In this document: one piece after another, positions 55,639 to 64,000 of the stretch | Position numbering within the stretch: position 1 is the first letter of the stretch | Layout: every line of letters starts with the position of its first letter | Origin: Massilia sp. PDC64 | GTDB taxonomy: Bacteria > Pseudomonadota > Gammaproteobacteria > Burkholderiales > Burkholderiaceae_D | Reading direction: 5' to 3' | Assembly: GCF_900101265.1 (NCBI RefSeq) | Contig: NZ_FMZS01000001.1 | Coordinates: 744,001-808,000, forward strand | DNA: 64,000 bases | Translations under genes and position numbers: made by a program | The notes under the pieces: model-generated | Seen by the model: the letters and a program-made list of their open reading frames with translations, nothing else | Databases searched by the model: none | What the model was told of the DNA's origin: nothing

Positions 55639-56850
55639 TTACTCGATCGCCCCGCCCGCCGCGACGCCGGAAGCCCATGCCCACTGGAAGTTGTACCCGC
55701 CGAGCCAGCCCGTGACGTCGACCGTCTCCCCGATGAAATACAGGCCGGGAACATTGTTCGCCATCATCGTTTGCTGCGACAGTTCGCGCGTATCGACGCC
55801 ACCCAGGGTCACCTCGGCCTTCTTATAACCTTCCGATCCCGTCGGGACGATGGCCCAGCGGTTGATGGCATCGCCCAGCTTGCGCAATTTCGCATCGGCC
55901 ATGTCAGGCAGGCGCGCATCCGGTGCCAGGCCATTGCCGATCAGCAGGCCTTCCGCGAGGCGCGTGGGCAGCCATTGCGACAAGAGATTGCCCAGCTGCT
56001 TTTTCACCGTCGTCTTCATGCCGATCAGCTCTTCCGCCACATCCATTTCCGGCAGCAGATTCAGCATGATGGGCGTGCCCGGCTGCCAGTAGCTGGAGAT
56101 TTGCAGGATGGCCGGGCCGGACAGGCCGCGGTGCGTGAACAACAAGTCTTCGCGGAAGTAGCCGTACTTCGCGTTCTTGCCCTTTTTCGATCCCGTCGTC
56201 ACGTCCACTTCCAGCGCGATGCCGGCCAGCGGCACGAACGGTTGCCAGCTGGGGCCGTCGAACGTCAGCGGCACGAGGCCGGGGCGCGTCTCGACGATCT
56301 TCAGATCGAAGTGCTTCGCGATGCGGTAGCCCAGGTCGGTGGCGCCGATCTTCGGGATCGACAGGCCGCCCGTCGCCACGACAACATTGCTCGCGAGGAT
56401 GGGCTCGCCGTCCGTATCGATGCGGAATCCTCCAGCGTTCTTCGTGACGCCGGCCACCTTGCACGGCATGCGCCACTGCACACCGCCCGCGTCGCATTCG
56501 GCTTTCAACATGGCGATGATCTGCTCGGACGAGTCGTCGCAGAACAGCTGGCCGCGGTGCTTTTCGTGGTACGCGATGCGGTGTTTTTTGACGAGCGCGA
56601 GGAAATCCTGCGGCGTGTAGCGCGACAGCGCGCTGCGGCAGAAATGCGGATTCTCGGACAGGAAATTCTGCGGGCCCGCGTTGATGTTCGTGAAATTGCA
56701 GCGGCCGCCGCCGGAGATGCGGATTTTTTCCGCCAGCTTGGCGGCGTGGTCGACCAGCAGGACGCGCTTGCCGCGCTGGGCCGCGGTGGCGGCGCACATC
56801 ATGCCGGCAGCGCCGGCGCCGATGATCGCCACGTCGTAGTGTTTTGCCAT
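55639..56850 (-). CDS. HI0933/YhiN-family FAD-dependent oxidoreductase
   Basis: 403 residues from ATG 56850. An N-terminal Rossmann FAD motif (DVAIIGAGAAGMMCA), the family signature SGGGRCNFTN and a C-terminal FAD contact (GLYFIGETVDVTGWLGGYN) identify the HI0933-like flavoprotein family. The substrate is unknown. The YbiB-like gene is 56 bp upstream on the same strand. Confidence 0.9.
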   Translation of the reverse strand: MAKHYDVAIIGAGAAGMMCAATAAQRGKRVLLVDHAAKLAEKIRISGGGRCNFTNINAGPQNFLSENPHFCRSALSRYTPQDFLALVKKHRIAYHEKHRGQLFCDDSSEQIIAMLKAECDAGGVQWRMPCKVAGVTKNAGGFRIDTDGEPILASNVVVATGGLSIPKIGATDLGYRIAKHFDLKIVETRPGLVPLTFDGPSWQPFVPLAGIALEVDVTTGSKKGKNAKYGYFREDLLFTHRGLSGPAILQISSYWQPGTPIMLNLLPEMDVAEELIGMKTTVKKQLGNLLSQWLPTRLAEGLLIGNGLAPDARLPDMADAKLRKLGDAINRWAIVPTGSEGYKKAEVTLGGVDTRELSQQTMMANNVPGLYFIGETVDVTGWLGGYNFQWAWASGVAAGGAIE

Positions 56851-56906
56851 GCCTCTTCCGTCAATGCTGCGCGCAAAAGGCGTGATTGTACGGGAACGCG
56901 AGCCGA

Positions 56907-57878
56907 TCAGACAGCCTGACGTAACGCCCGCGCCACCTGCACGCACTGCGCCACCTGCGCCGCGATCGGCGGCGGCACGGGCTGTTCGCCGCGCAGCGCG
57001 CGCCCGATCCAGTCGGCCGTGGCGGCCGCGTCGCGGCCTTCCGGCGCGGGCGCCAGTTCGTCCGTCGGGGCGTCGCGCTCGACCAGCAGCGTTTTCTGGC
57101 CCGCGTGGAACCAGTTGATTTCCTGGGCGCGGTTGGCATTCGCCACCGTCTCGCCTTCCGTGCCACGCATGAGGAACGCGTCGCCGCGTGCATGCGGGGC
57201 GGCCGTTTCGAAATACGCGGTCAGCATCGCCAGGTATTCCGGATGCGTGTACGACACGAGGCGCAGCGCCGGGCCCTCGAACGGCTGCAGGATCTTGACG
57301 AGGGTGTGCGTGGAATTGCGCACGCCGAGGATGCGGCGCAGCGACAGCTGGTGCGCCAGTTCCGGCGCCAGCCGCTCGATCGGCATGAAGCACGGGCGGC
57401 CGGCCGCGAAGGCGTCCAGCATCTCGGCCGTGGAGCCGCTCGGGCCGATACCCATCTCGGCGAAGATCTCGGCCGTCGTCACGCGGCCCGGGTCTTCCTG
57501 CACGCCGTGCACGAGCACGGGCACGCCTTCGCGCGCGAGCAGCAGGGCCAGCAGCGGCGTCAGGTTGGCCAGCTTGCGCGCGCCGTTGTAGCTGGGGATC
57601 AGCACGGGCGCGAAGTCGCCGGGCGGTGCGGGCAGCGGCGCGAACGAGCGTTCCGCGGCATCCATGAAGCCGGCGATTTCTTCGACGGATTCGCCCTTGA
57701 TGCGCATTGCGAGCAGGATGCCGCCCAGTTCCAGGTCGGACACCCGCCCGTCGAGCATGGCGCCGTAGAGCAGTTTCGCATCCTCGCGCGACATGCTGCG
57801 CGCGCCTTTCGTTCCGCGGCCGATCTCCTTGATGAAGCGGGCGGCCGGGAAGGGTTCGGGTGTAGTCATCGTGTCCAT
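56907..57878 (-). CDS. ybiB: YbiB-like protein of the TrpD/nucleoside phosphorylase fold
   Basis: 323 residues. N-terminal helical domain (MSREDAKLLYGAMLDGRVSD, LGGILLAMRIKGE) and a central alpha/beta domain like anthranilate phosphoribosyltransferase. The diagnostic glycine-rich PRPP loop of true TrpD is replaced (YNGARKLANLTPLL), as in E. coli YbiB, which binds DNA and is not a biosynthetic enzyme. So a tryptophan role is unlikely. Confidence 0.85.
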   Translation of the reverse strand: MDTMTTPEPFPAARFIKEIGRGTKGARSMSREDAKLLYGAMLDGRVSDLELGGILLAMRIKGESVEEIAGFMDAAERSFAPLPAPPGDFAPVLIPSYNGARKLANLTPLLALLLAREGVPVLVHGVQEDPGRVTTAEIFAEMGIGPSGSTAEMLDAFAAGRPCFMPIERLAPELAHQLSLRRILGVRNSTHTLVKILQPFEGPALRLVSYTHPEYLAMLTAYFETAAPHARGDAFLMRGTEGETVANANRAQEINWFHAGQKTLLVERDAPTDELAPAPEGRDAAATADWIGRALRGEQPVPPPIAAQVAQCVQVARALRQAV

Positions 57879-57925
57879 GACGAGAGGATACCATCGCCGC
57901 GCCGGCGCTCACAGATGCAGCTTTT

Positions 57926-57953
57926 TTGAGCAGAAGGGTGCACGGTGTAAGAT
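57926..57953 (+). promoter_or_regulatory. Putative promoter of the DAHP synthase gene
   Basis: TTGAGC (57926-57931) and TAAGAT (57948-57953) with a 16-bp spacer, 45 bp before the ATG at 57999. No repressor site is evident. Confidence 0.4.
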
Positions 57954-57998
57954 TTCGGGCTAGACTCAACGATCCCTCTGGAACAAATACGACTTGCC

Positions 57999-59060
57999 AT
58001 GCTGATCACGCCCGATATCGAAAATACCAACGTCACCTCGTTCGCGACCATGCCGACGCCGAGCGAGCTGCATAACAAACTGCCGCTGACGGACAAGGCC
58101 TTCACCACTGTGATGAAGGGCCGCGAAACCCTGCGCAACATCCTCGACCGCAAGGACAAGCGCCTGTTCGTCGTCGTCGGTCCCTGCTCGATCCACGATC
58201 CGGTCGCAGGCCTCGACTATGCGCGCCGCCTGAAGGCGCTGCAGGCCGAAGTGGAAGACACGATGGTGCTCGTGATGCGCGTGTATTTCGAAAAGCCGCG
58301 CACGACGACCGGCTGGAAGGGCTATATCAACGATCCGTTCATGGACGATTCGTTCCGCGTCGACGTGGGCATGGAGCGCGCGCGCCAGTTCCTGCTCGAC
58401 GTGTGCGAACTGGGCCTGCCGACAGCCACCGAGGCACTGGACCCGATCTCGCCCCAATACCTGGGCGACCTGATCGCCTGGACCGCGATCGGCGCGCGCA
58501 CGACGGAATCGCAGACGCACCGCGAGATGTCGTCCGGCCTGTCGACCCCGGTCGGCTTCAAGAACGGCACCGACGGCGACGTCAGCATCGCCATCAATGC
58601 CGTGCTGTCTTCGTCCAGCCCGCACTCCTTCCTGGGCATCAACGCCCAGGGCGGCGTGTCGATCGTGCGCACCCGCGGCAACGCCTACGGCCACGTCGTG
58701 CTGCGCGGCGGCGGCGGCCGTCCGAACTACGATTCCGTCTCGGTCGCCATCGCCGAACAGGCGCTGAAGAAGGCCGGCCTGCCCGCGAACCTCGTCGTCG
58801 ACTGCTCGCACGCCAACAGCTATAAAAAGCCGGAGCTGCAGCCGCTCGTGATGTCGGACGTGATCCAGCAGATCAGGCACGGCAACCAGTCGCTCGTCGG
58901 CGTGATGATCGAGTCGAACATCGTCGGCGGCAACCAGCCGATTCCGAGCGACCTGTCGCAGCTGAAGTACGGCTGCTCCGTCACCGACGGCTGCATCGCG
59001 TGGGACGACACCGAGACCATGCTGCGCAACGCGCACAAGGAATTGCTGCAGCGGCCGTAA
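57999..59060 (+). CDS. aroG: 3-deoxy-7-phosphoheptulonate (DAHP) synthase, AroG/F/H type I
   Basis: 353 residues, full length for class I-alpha enzymes. VVVGPCSIHDP, MRVYFEKPRTTTGWKG, GARTTESQTHREM, SFLGINAQGGVSI and DCSHANS include the PEP, E4P and metal ligands. It joins PEP and erythrose-4-phosphate in the first step of the shikimate pathway. Which aromatic amino acid inhibits it cannot be told reliably. Monocistronic; the next gene is convergent 3 bp away. Confidence 0.94.
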   Translation: MLITPDIENTNVTSFATMPTPSELHNKLPLTDKAFTTVMKGRETLRNILDRKDKRLFVVVGPCSIHDPVAGLDYARRLKALQAEVEDTMVLVMRVYFEKPRTTTGWKGYINDPFMDDSFRVDVGMERARQFLLDVCELGLPTATEALDPISPQYLGDLIAWTAIGARTTESQTHREMSSGLSTPVGFKNGTDGDVSIAINAVLSSSSPHSFLGINAQGGVSIVRTRGNAYGHVVLRGGGGRPNYDSVSVAIAEQALKKAGLPANLVVDCSHANSYKKPELQPLVMSDVIQQIRHGNQSLVGVMIESNIVGGNQPIPSDLSQLKYGCSVTDGCIAWDDTETMLRNAHKELLQRP

Positions 59061-59063
59061 TAC

Positions 59064-60389
59064 CTAACGGGCCGCCAGCGCGGCGGCCACGTCGTTCATT
59101 ACCTCATCCCACGCCCCGTCGCGGCGCTGGCGGAACAGGCGCATCACGTGCGGATACCAGGGCGTGTCCGCACGGTCCGCGAGCCAGCGCCAGTCCGGCA
59201 GCCACGCCGGCAGCAGCACCCAGCACGGTTTGCCGAGCGCCCCCGCCAGGTGGGCGCACGCGGTATCGACCGTGATCACGAGATCCAGGCCCGCCATCAG
59301 CGCCGCCGTGTCGGCGAAATCGTCGATGGCCGGCGCCAGGTCGGTGACGCCTTCCGTGACCTCGCCCTCGCCTTTTTGCAGGCTGAACCAGCGTACGCCG
59401 GGGACGCCCAGCAGCGGCGCCAGCGTCGCGCAACCCGGCAGCGAGCGCGCCGCATCGTTCTCGAAGCGGGGATTGCCCTTCCACACGAGCCCCACCTTCA
59501 ACTCGCCCGGCGCGGCGGCCAGCAGCGGCGCAAGCCGCGCAACGCGTTCAGGGTCGGGCGCGAGGTAAGGCAGCGCGGCCGGCACCGTGTCGACCGCCGT
59601 GCGGAAATGCAGCGGGAGGCTCAACGGCGCGACCCACACGTCCCAGCCGGCGCGGTCGACATCCCTGTCCAGCGGGATGATCTCGTCCGCACCGCGCAGG
59701 CTGCCGAACAGCGCCGCCAGTCCCGGATGGCACAGCACACCCACGCGCGCGGCCCCAAGCGCCTTCAACCGGTCGCAATAGCGGCAGAACTGGATCATGT
59801 CGCCATGGCCCGCTTCCACGCCCACGAGGATGCGCCGGCCGGCCAGCGGTCCGCCATCCCAGCGCGGCAGGCGCAGGTGGTCCTGCAGCGCGACGAGCCA
59901 GTCGCGCGCTTCCAGGCGCAGCCAGCCTTCGTCCCAGCGGCCCTGGCGCAGCAACACGTAGGCCAGGTTGAACGCAGCCTTGCGGTAGGCCGGATCCAGC
60001 GCCAGCGCCTCACGGTAGCATGCTTCCGCTTCCGCCTCGCGCCCCAGGCAGGCGAGCGCCATGCCGCGGTTCGACAGCAGCGCGGGCGATGCGGGGGCAA
60101 CGTCGTAGACGGCCAGCGCGTCCTCGGCGCGGTGCTGCGCCGTGAGCATGGCGCCCAGGTTCAGATACGTCTGCGGCTCGTGCGGCGCGAGGGCGATGGC
60201 ACGGCGGTAGTGGGTCTCGGCGGCGGCGGTATCGCCCGCGGCGGCCAGCGCGAACGCGAGGTTGGCGTGGACCGCGGCGGCATCCGGGTCGAGCGCCAGC
60301 GCGGCCCGCAGCAGCGCCGCGGCGGCCGTGAAGTCGCCCGCGTCGAGGTGGGCGCGGGCGGCATGGAACAGGGATTCGGGAGGCGTCAT
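59064..60389 (-). CDS. TPR-repeat glycosyltransferase (GT9-like)
   Basis: 441 residues. Four to five TPR units occupy ~1-165 ([42 protein letters not shown]). The C-terminal part (~185-440) resembles heptosyltransferase/GT9-type GT-B domains ([48 protein letters not shown]). Such proteins are common near flagellar or surface glycosylation genes, but none is adjacent, so the acceptor is unknown. Confidence 0.82.
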   Translation of the reverse strand: MTPPESLFHAARAHLDAGDFTAAAALLRAALALDPDAAAVHANLAFALAAAGDTAAAETHYRRAIALAPHEPQTYLNLGAMLTAQHRAEDALAVYDVAPASPALLSNRGMALACLGREAEAEACYREALALDPAYRKAAFNLAYVLLRQGRWDEGWLRLEARDWLVALQDHLRLPRWDGGPLAGRRILVGVEAGHGDMIQFCRYCDRLKALGAARVGVLCHPGLAALFGSLRGADEIIPLDRDVDRAGWDVWVAPLSLPLHFRTAVDTVPAALPYLAPDPERVARLAPLLAAAPGELKVGLVWKGNPRFENDAARSLPGCATLAPLLGVPGVRWFSLQKGEGEVTEGVTDLAPAIDDFADTAALMAGLDLVITVDTACAHLAGALGKPCWVLLPAWLPDWRWLADRADTPWYPHVMRLFRQRRDGAWDEVMNDVAAALAAR

Positions 60390-60499
60390 GCGGAAATCGG
60401 GTGGCGATGTCCGATTCTAGCGGATGCAGGTACAATGGCGGATTGCGCGCCACCTTCGCGCCACGATCTTGTCTTCCTCACACTGTTCCTTGCTTGCCC

Positions 60500-61537
60500 A
60501 TGATTGTCCTCGGCGTCGAATCCTCCTGCGATGAAACCGGCCTGGCTCTGTACGACACGGAGCGCGGCCTGCTGGCCCACGCACTGCACTCGCAGGTCGC
60601 GATGCACGAGGAATACGGCGGCGTCGTGCCGGAACTGGCATCGCGCGACCATATCCGGCGCGCGCTGCCGCTGCTGGAACAGGTGCTTGCGAAGGCCGAC
60701 CTGCCGATGGAACGCATCGACGCCATCGCCTACACGCAGGGTCCCGGCCTCGCGGGCGCGCTGCTGGTCGGATCGTCCGTCGCCTGCAGCCTCGCGCTCG
60801 CACTCGACAAACCCGTGCTGGGCGTGCACCACCTGGAAGGCCACCTGCTGTCGCCGCTGCTCGCAACCGAGCGGCCTGAATTCCCGTTCGTCGCCCTCCT
60901 CGTCTCCGGCGGCCACACGCAGCTGATGCGCGTGGACGGCGTCGGCCGCTACACCTTGCTGGGCGAGACGCTGGACGACGCGGCCGGCGAAGCGTTCGAC
61001 AAATCGGCCAAGCTGCTGGGCCTCGGCTATCCGGGCGGTCCGGCCATTTCCCGCCTGGCGGAATTCGGCGATCCGGAAGCCTATAAACTGCCGCGCCCGA
61101 TGCTGCACTCGAAGGATTTCAACTTCAGCTTCTCGGGCCTGAAGACGGCCGTGCTGACCGTCGTGAAGAACAGCGCAACCGACATCGCCAACGTGTGCGA
61201 GCAGGACAAGGCCAACATCGCGCGCGGCTTCGTCGATGCCATCGTCGACGTGCTGACAGCGAAATGCGTGCTGGCGCTGAAGCACACGGGATTGAAACGC
61301 CTCGTGATCGCGGGCGGCGTGGGCGCGAACCGCCAGCTGCGCGCGTCGCTGAACGCGGCCGCGGCGAAGAAGCGCTTCAAGGTCTACTACCCCGAACTCG
61401 AATTCTGCACGGACAACGGCGCGATGATCGCGTTCGCGGGCGCGATGCGCCTGGAGCGCAACCCGGACGCGGCGCAGCGCGACTACGCATTCAACGTGCG
61501 CCCGCGCTGGCCGCTGGACGAAATCGAGCCCGCCTGA
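60500..61537 (+). CDS. tsaD: tRNA N6-threonylcarbamoyladenosine transferase subunit TsaD
   Basis: 345 residues from ATG 60500; upstream in-frame ATGs are unlikely. The ASKHA fold has VESSCDETG, the metal motif [24 protein letters not shown] and [12 protein letters not shown]. With TsaB and TsaE it installs t6A37 on ANN-decoding tRNAs, including isoleucine tRNAs. Convergent with the ABC transporter genes, 3 bp apart. Confidence 0.96.
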   Translation: MIVLGVESSCDETGLALYDTERGLLAHALHSQVAMHEEYGGVVPELASRDHIRRALPLLEQVLAKADLPMERIDAIAYTQGPGLAGALLVGSSVACSLALALDKPVLGVHHLEGHLLSPLLATERPEFPFVALLVSGGHTQLMRVDGVGRYTLLGETLDDAAGEAFDKSAKLLGLGYPGGPAISRLAEFGDPEAYKLPRPMLHSKDFNFSFSGLKTAVLTVVKNSATDIANVCEQDKANIARGFVDAIVDVLTAKCVLALKHTGLKRLVIAGGVGANRQLRASLNAAAAKKRFKVYYPELEFCTDNGAMIAFAGAMRLERNPDAAQRDYAFNVRPRWPLDEIEPA

Positions 61538-61540
61538 CCG

Positions 61541-62347
61541 TCAGGCCGCGTCCTTCACCGGCCTCGCCTGCCGGTGGTACAGGAACTCCAGCACCCTCGT
61601 CCGATACTCGTTGTACAGCGCATCGTGCGCCAGCGCGACGCGGTCGCGCGGCCGCGCCAGGCGCACGTCCACGATCTCGCCGATCGTCGCGGCCGGGCCG
61701 TTGGTCATCATCACGATGCGGTCCGACAGCAGCACCGCCTCGTCCACGTCGTGCGTGACCATCACGACCGTGGACTGGGTCTGGGCGACGATGCGCAGCA
61801 GCTCGTCCTGCAGATGGGCGCGGGTCAGCGCGTCGAGGGCGCCGAACGGCTCGTCCATCAGCAGCACCTTCGGCTCCATCGACAGTGCGCGGGCGATGCC
61901 CACCCGCTGCTTCATGCCGCCCGAGATCTCGCTGGGCCGCTTCTGCGCCGCATGCGTCAGCCCCACCAGCGCCAGCGCGTCGGCCGTGCGCGCGCGCAGC
62001 TTGTCCTTCCCTTCGCGGGCGCCGAACACGCGCTCGACGGCCAGGTAGACGTTCTCGAAGCACGTCAGCCACGGCAGCAGCGAGTGGTTCTGGAACACGA
62101 CCGCGCGCTCCGGCGCCGGTCCGGCGATCTCGCGGCCGGCGCAGATCAGCACACCCTCGGTGGCGCGCGTCAGGCCCGCCAGCAGGTTCAGCAGGGTCGA
62201 CTTGCCGCAGCCCGAGTGGCCGATCAGCGTAATGAATTCGCCGCGCGCCACCTTCAGGTTGACGTCCGTGAGGGCATGGAAGCGGCCCTTGCGGGTGTCG
62301 AACAGCATCTCGACCTGCTGGACTTCGATGAATTTTTGTTCGCTCAT
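61541..62347 (-). CDS. Nitrate-type ABC transporter ATPase
   Basis: 268 residues from ATG 62347. Walker A GHSGCGKST, signature SGGMKQR, Walker B VLLMDEPFGALD and the His loop THDVDEA. Closest in form to NrtC/NrtD/SsuB/TauB ATPases. It overlaps the permease gene by 4 bp (ATGA). Together with the permease and the NrtA-like protein it would import nitrate; related systems carry nitrite, cyanate or bicarbonate. Confidence 0.9.
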   Translation of the reverse strand: MSEQKFIEVQQVEMLFDTRKGRFHALTDVNLKVARGEFITLIGHSGCGKSTLLNLLAGLTRATEGVLICAGREIAGPAPERAVVFQNHSLLPWLTCFENVYLAVERVFGAREGKDKLRARTADALALVGLTHAAQKRPSEISGGMKQRVGIARALSMEPKVLLMDEPFGALDALTRAHLQDELLRIVAQTQSTVVMVTHDVDEAVLLSDRIVMMTNGPAATIGEIVDVRLARPRDRVALAHDALYNEYRTRVLEFLYHRQARPVKDAA

Positions 62348-63207
62348 GATCCACTCTCTTCGTAAGTGACGGCGCGGGCCAGGGCGACCAGCGCCTGTTC
62401 CAGCACCAGGCCGACCACGCCGATGACGACGATGGCGATGAGGATGTGCGGCACGTTCAGGTTGTTCCACTCGTCCCACACCCAGAAGCCGATGCCCACG
62501 CCGCCCGTCAGCATCTCGGCCGCGACGATCACGAGCCACGCCGTGCCGATCGCGAGGCGCACGCCGGTCAGCATGTAAGGCAGCACGGAGGGCAGCAGGA
62601 TCTTCGTGAAGACCTTCCACTCCGACAGGTTCAGCACCCGTGCCACGTTCATGTAGTCCTGCGGCACGCGCTGCACGCCGACGGCCGTGTTGATGATCAT
62701 CGGCCAGATCGAGCAGATGAAGATGGCCCAGATGGCGGCAGGGTTCGCGGCCTTGAACACCAGCAGGCCGATGGGCAGCCAGGCCAGCGGCGACACGGGG
62801 CGCAGCAGGCTGACGATGGGATTGCACATCCCGGCCAGGAAGCGCGAGCGGCCGATCAGGAAGCCGAGCGGGATGCCCGCCGCGGCGGCCAGGCCGAAGC
62901 CCAGCGCCACCCGCTTGAGCGACGCGAGGATGTTCCAGCCGATGCCCTGGTCGTTCGGCCCGTTGCTGTAGAACGGGTCGGCGAACAGTTTCACGGCCGC
63001 GTCCCACGTCACGGCCGGCGACGGGAAGTTGCTGTTGCTGGCCGAGACGAGCTGCCACACGAGCACCAGCATGGCGAGACCCAGCACCGGCGGCAGCACC
63101 GCCAGCAACAGGGCGCGGCCGTTCGGGACGCGCAGCGCCAGGCCGCGCGGCAGGCGCATCGCCGGTTTGACGCGCGGTTTCGATCTCGAATTCACGACGG
63201 TATCCAT
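62344..63207 (-). CDS. Nitrate-type ABC transporter permease (NtrB-like)
   Basis: 287 residues from ATG 63207. About six membrane helices follow a basic cytosolic N-terminus. The EAA-like loop (LNLSEWKVFTKILLPSVLPYMLTGVRLAIG) is recognised in parts as the TauC/SsuC/NtrB family; SPLAWLPIGLLVFK and GVGIGFWVWDEWNNLN fit NtrB. The gene lies 13 bp after the binding-protein gene. Confidence 0.9.
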   Translation of the reverse strand: MDTVVNSRSKPRVKPAMRLPRGLALRVPNGRALLLAVLPPVLGLAMLVLVWQLVSASNSNFPSPAVTWDAAVKLFADPFYSNGPNDQGIGWNILASLKRVALGFGLAAAAGIPLGFLIGRSRFLAGMCNPIVSLLRPVSPLAWLPIGLLVFKAANPAAIWAIFICSIWPMIINTAVGVQRVPQDYMNVARVLNLSEWKVFTKILLPSVLPYMLTGVRLAIGTAWLVIVAAEMLTGGVGIGFWVWDEWNNLNVPHILIAIVVIGVVGLVLEQALVALARAVTYEESGS

Positions 63208-63220
63208 GATGCCCTCCCCT

Positions 63221-64000
63221 TCACGCCTTGATCTTGAATGCGGCGGCATACGCGGCCGGGTTCTTCCCGTCCCACACGGTGCCGTCGATCAGCTTTGCGG
63301 ACCGCATCGGCGACTTCGGCACGTCGGCCTTGGCCAGCGCGGCCGCCTCCCGGTACAGGCCCACCTGGTTGACGCTCGACGCGACGGCCAGGTAGTCGGG
63401 ATCGGACTTCAGCAGGCCCCAGCGGCGGTGCTGGGTCATGAACCACATGCCGTCCGACAGGTACGGGAAGTTGACCGTGCCGTCGTTGTAGAACTTCATG
63501 TAGTTCGGATCGTCCCACGTCTTGCCCAGGCCGTTCTGGTAGCGGCCCAGGATGCGCTGGTTGATCACGTCCACCGACGTGTTGACATAGGACTTGTCGG
63601 CGATCGTCTCGGCCATCTTGACCTTGTTGGACAGGCTCGCGTCGATCCACTTGCCCGCCTCCAGCACGGCGGCCACGAGGGCCCGCGCCGTGTTCGGATA
63701 TTTTTTCACCCACTCGAGCGAGGTGCCGAGGGTCTTTTCCGGATGGTCCTTCCAGATGTCCTGCGTGGTCGCGGCGGTGATGCCGACGCCGTCCGCGATG
63801 GCGCGGTGGTTCCACGGCTCGCCCACGCAGAAGCCATCCATGTTCCCGACCCGCATGTTCGCCACCATCTGCGGCGGCGGCACCGTGATCACCTTCGCGT
63901 CCTTCATCGGGTTGATGCCGTAGCTGGCCAGCCAGTAGTACAGCCACATCGCGTGGGTGCCGGTCGGGAAGGTCTGGGCGAAGCTGTACTCGCGCTTGTC
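63221..64000 (-). CDS. Nitrate-type ABC transporter substrate-binding protein (NrtA-like), 5' end beyond window
   Basis: The last ~259 codons are visible, open to the window edge. Family features: GTHAMWLYYWLASYGINP, VITVPPPQMVANMRVGNMDGFCVGEPWN and DGMWFMTQHRRWG, all conserved in NrtA/CmpA-type proteins. It should bind nitrate in the periplasm and hand it to the permease. The start and signal peptide are outside the window. Confidence 0.88.
   Translation of the reverse strand, partial: DKREYSFAQTFPTGTHAMWLYYWLASYGINPMKDAKVITVPPPQMVANMRVGNMDGFCVGEPWNHRAIADGVGITAATTQDIWKDHPEKTLGTSLEWVKKYPNTARALVAAVLEAGKWIDASLSNKVKMAETIADKSYVNTSVDVINQRILGRYQNGLGKTWDDPNYMKFYNDGTVNFPYLSDGMWFMTQHRRWGLLKSDPDYLAVASSVNQVGLYREAAALAKADVPKSPMRSAKLIDGTVWDGKNPAAYAAAFKIKA

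Noticed and set aside
56907..57878. Anthranilate phosphoribosyltransferase (trpD)
   Set aside because: The fold is shared, but the PRPP-binding glycine-rich loop is not conserved and no trp genes are adjacent; YbiB fits better.

Overview
The window is a high-GC chromosomal segment from a betaproteobacterium. Gene content (rpsU-yqeY-dnaG-rpoD order, cAMP/CHASE2 signalling, RsaA-like secreted protein, TonB receptors) points to Oxalobacteraceae, probably near Massilia. This is inferred from protein families, not from a marker search. Genes are dense on both strands. The first and last genes run off the window: an S-layer-like protein at the left edge and a nitrate-type substrate-binding protein at the right edge.

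Left part (1-8710): a cAMP-centred surface module. It holds an S-layer-like DUF4214 protein, a FecR-domain protein with a TbpB-like C-terminus, a CHASE2 class III adenylate cyclase, a TPR/beta-barrel protein resembling Slam, a VanZ-like protein and a CRP-family regulator. Two perfect TGTGA-N6-TCACA palindromes lie upstream of the S-layer gene and between fecR and the cyclase. The regulator keeps the CRP recognition helix and the core cAMP-pocket residues, so a closed cAMP circuit is likely.

8811-17684: an ABC-transporter-dependent polysaccharide (O-antigen type) cluster: Wzm, Wzt with a C-terminal glycan-binding domain, a methyltransferase with a C-terminal helical region, and a 1247-residue protein with three GT4-like modules. 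A LOV blue-light hybrid histidine kinase follows. 17724-31204: RhlE helicase, EF-hand protein, Lon-N-domain protein, cupredoxin-like protein, CHASE histidine kinase, a CYP152-type P450, a glycine-zipper protein, a TonB receptor/YfiR/GGDEF-EAL operon and a DJ-1/PfpI protein.

31229-43917: S9 peptidase, diguanylate cyclase, a lower-GC cassette (PAAR-TTR spike, GH104 lysozyme, signal-peptide protein as candidate immunity), an EndoIII-like glycosylase, a secreted unknown, a WYL regulator divergent from NIPSNAP and DUF1579-like genes, and a 1017-residue TonB receptor.

44103-50162: a 6.0-kb genomic island inserted in a tRNA-Ile(CAT) gene, bounded by 47-bp perfect direct repeats. It carries an integrase truncated by an IS3-family element and one intact cargo gene: an AT-richer 1256-residue unknown protein ending in a PD-(D/E)xK-type nuclease motif. 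This is the best candidate for an undescribed, possibly defensive, system.

50307-64000: core genes: rpoD, dnaG, yqeY and rpsU (macromolecular synthesis group), a YhiN-like flavoprotein, YbiB-like protein, DAHP synthase, TPR glycosyltransferase, TsaD and a nitrate-type ABC transporter.
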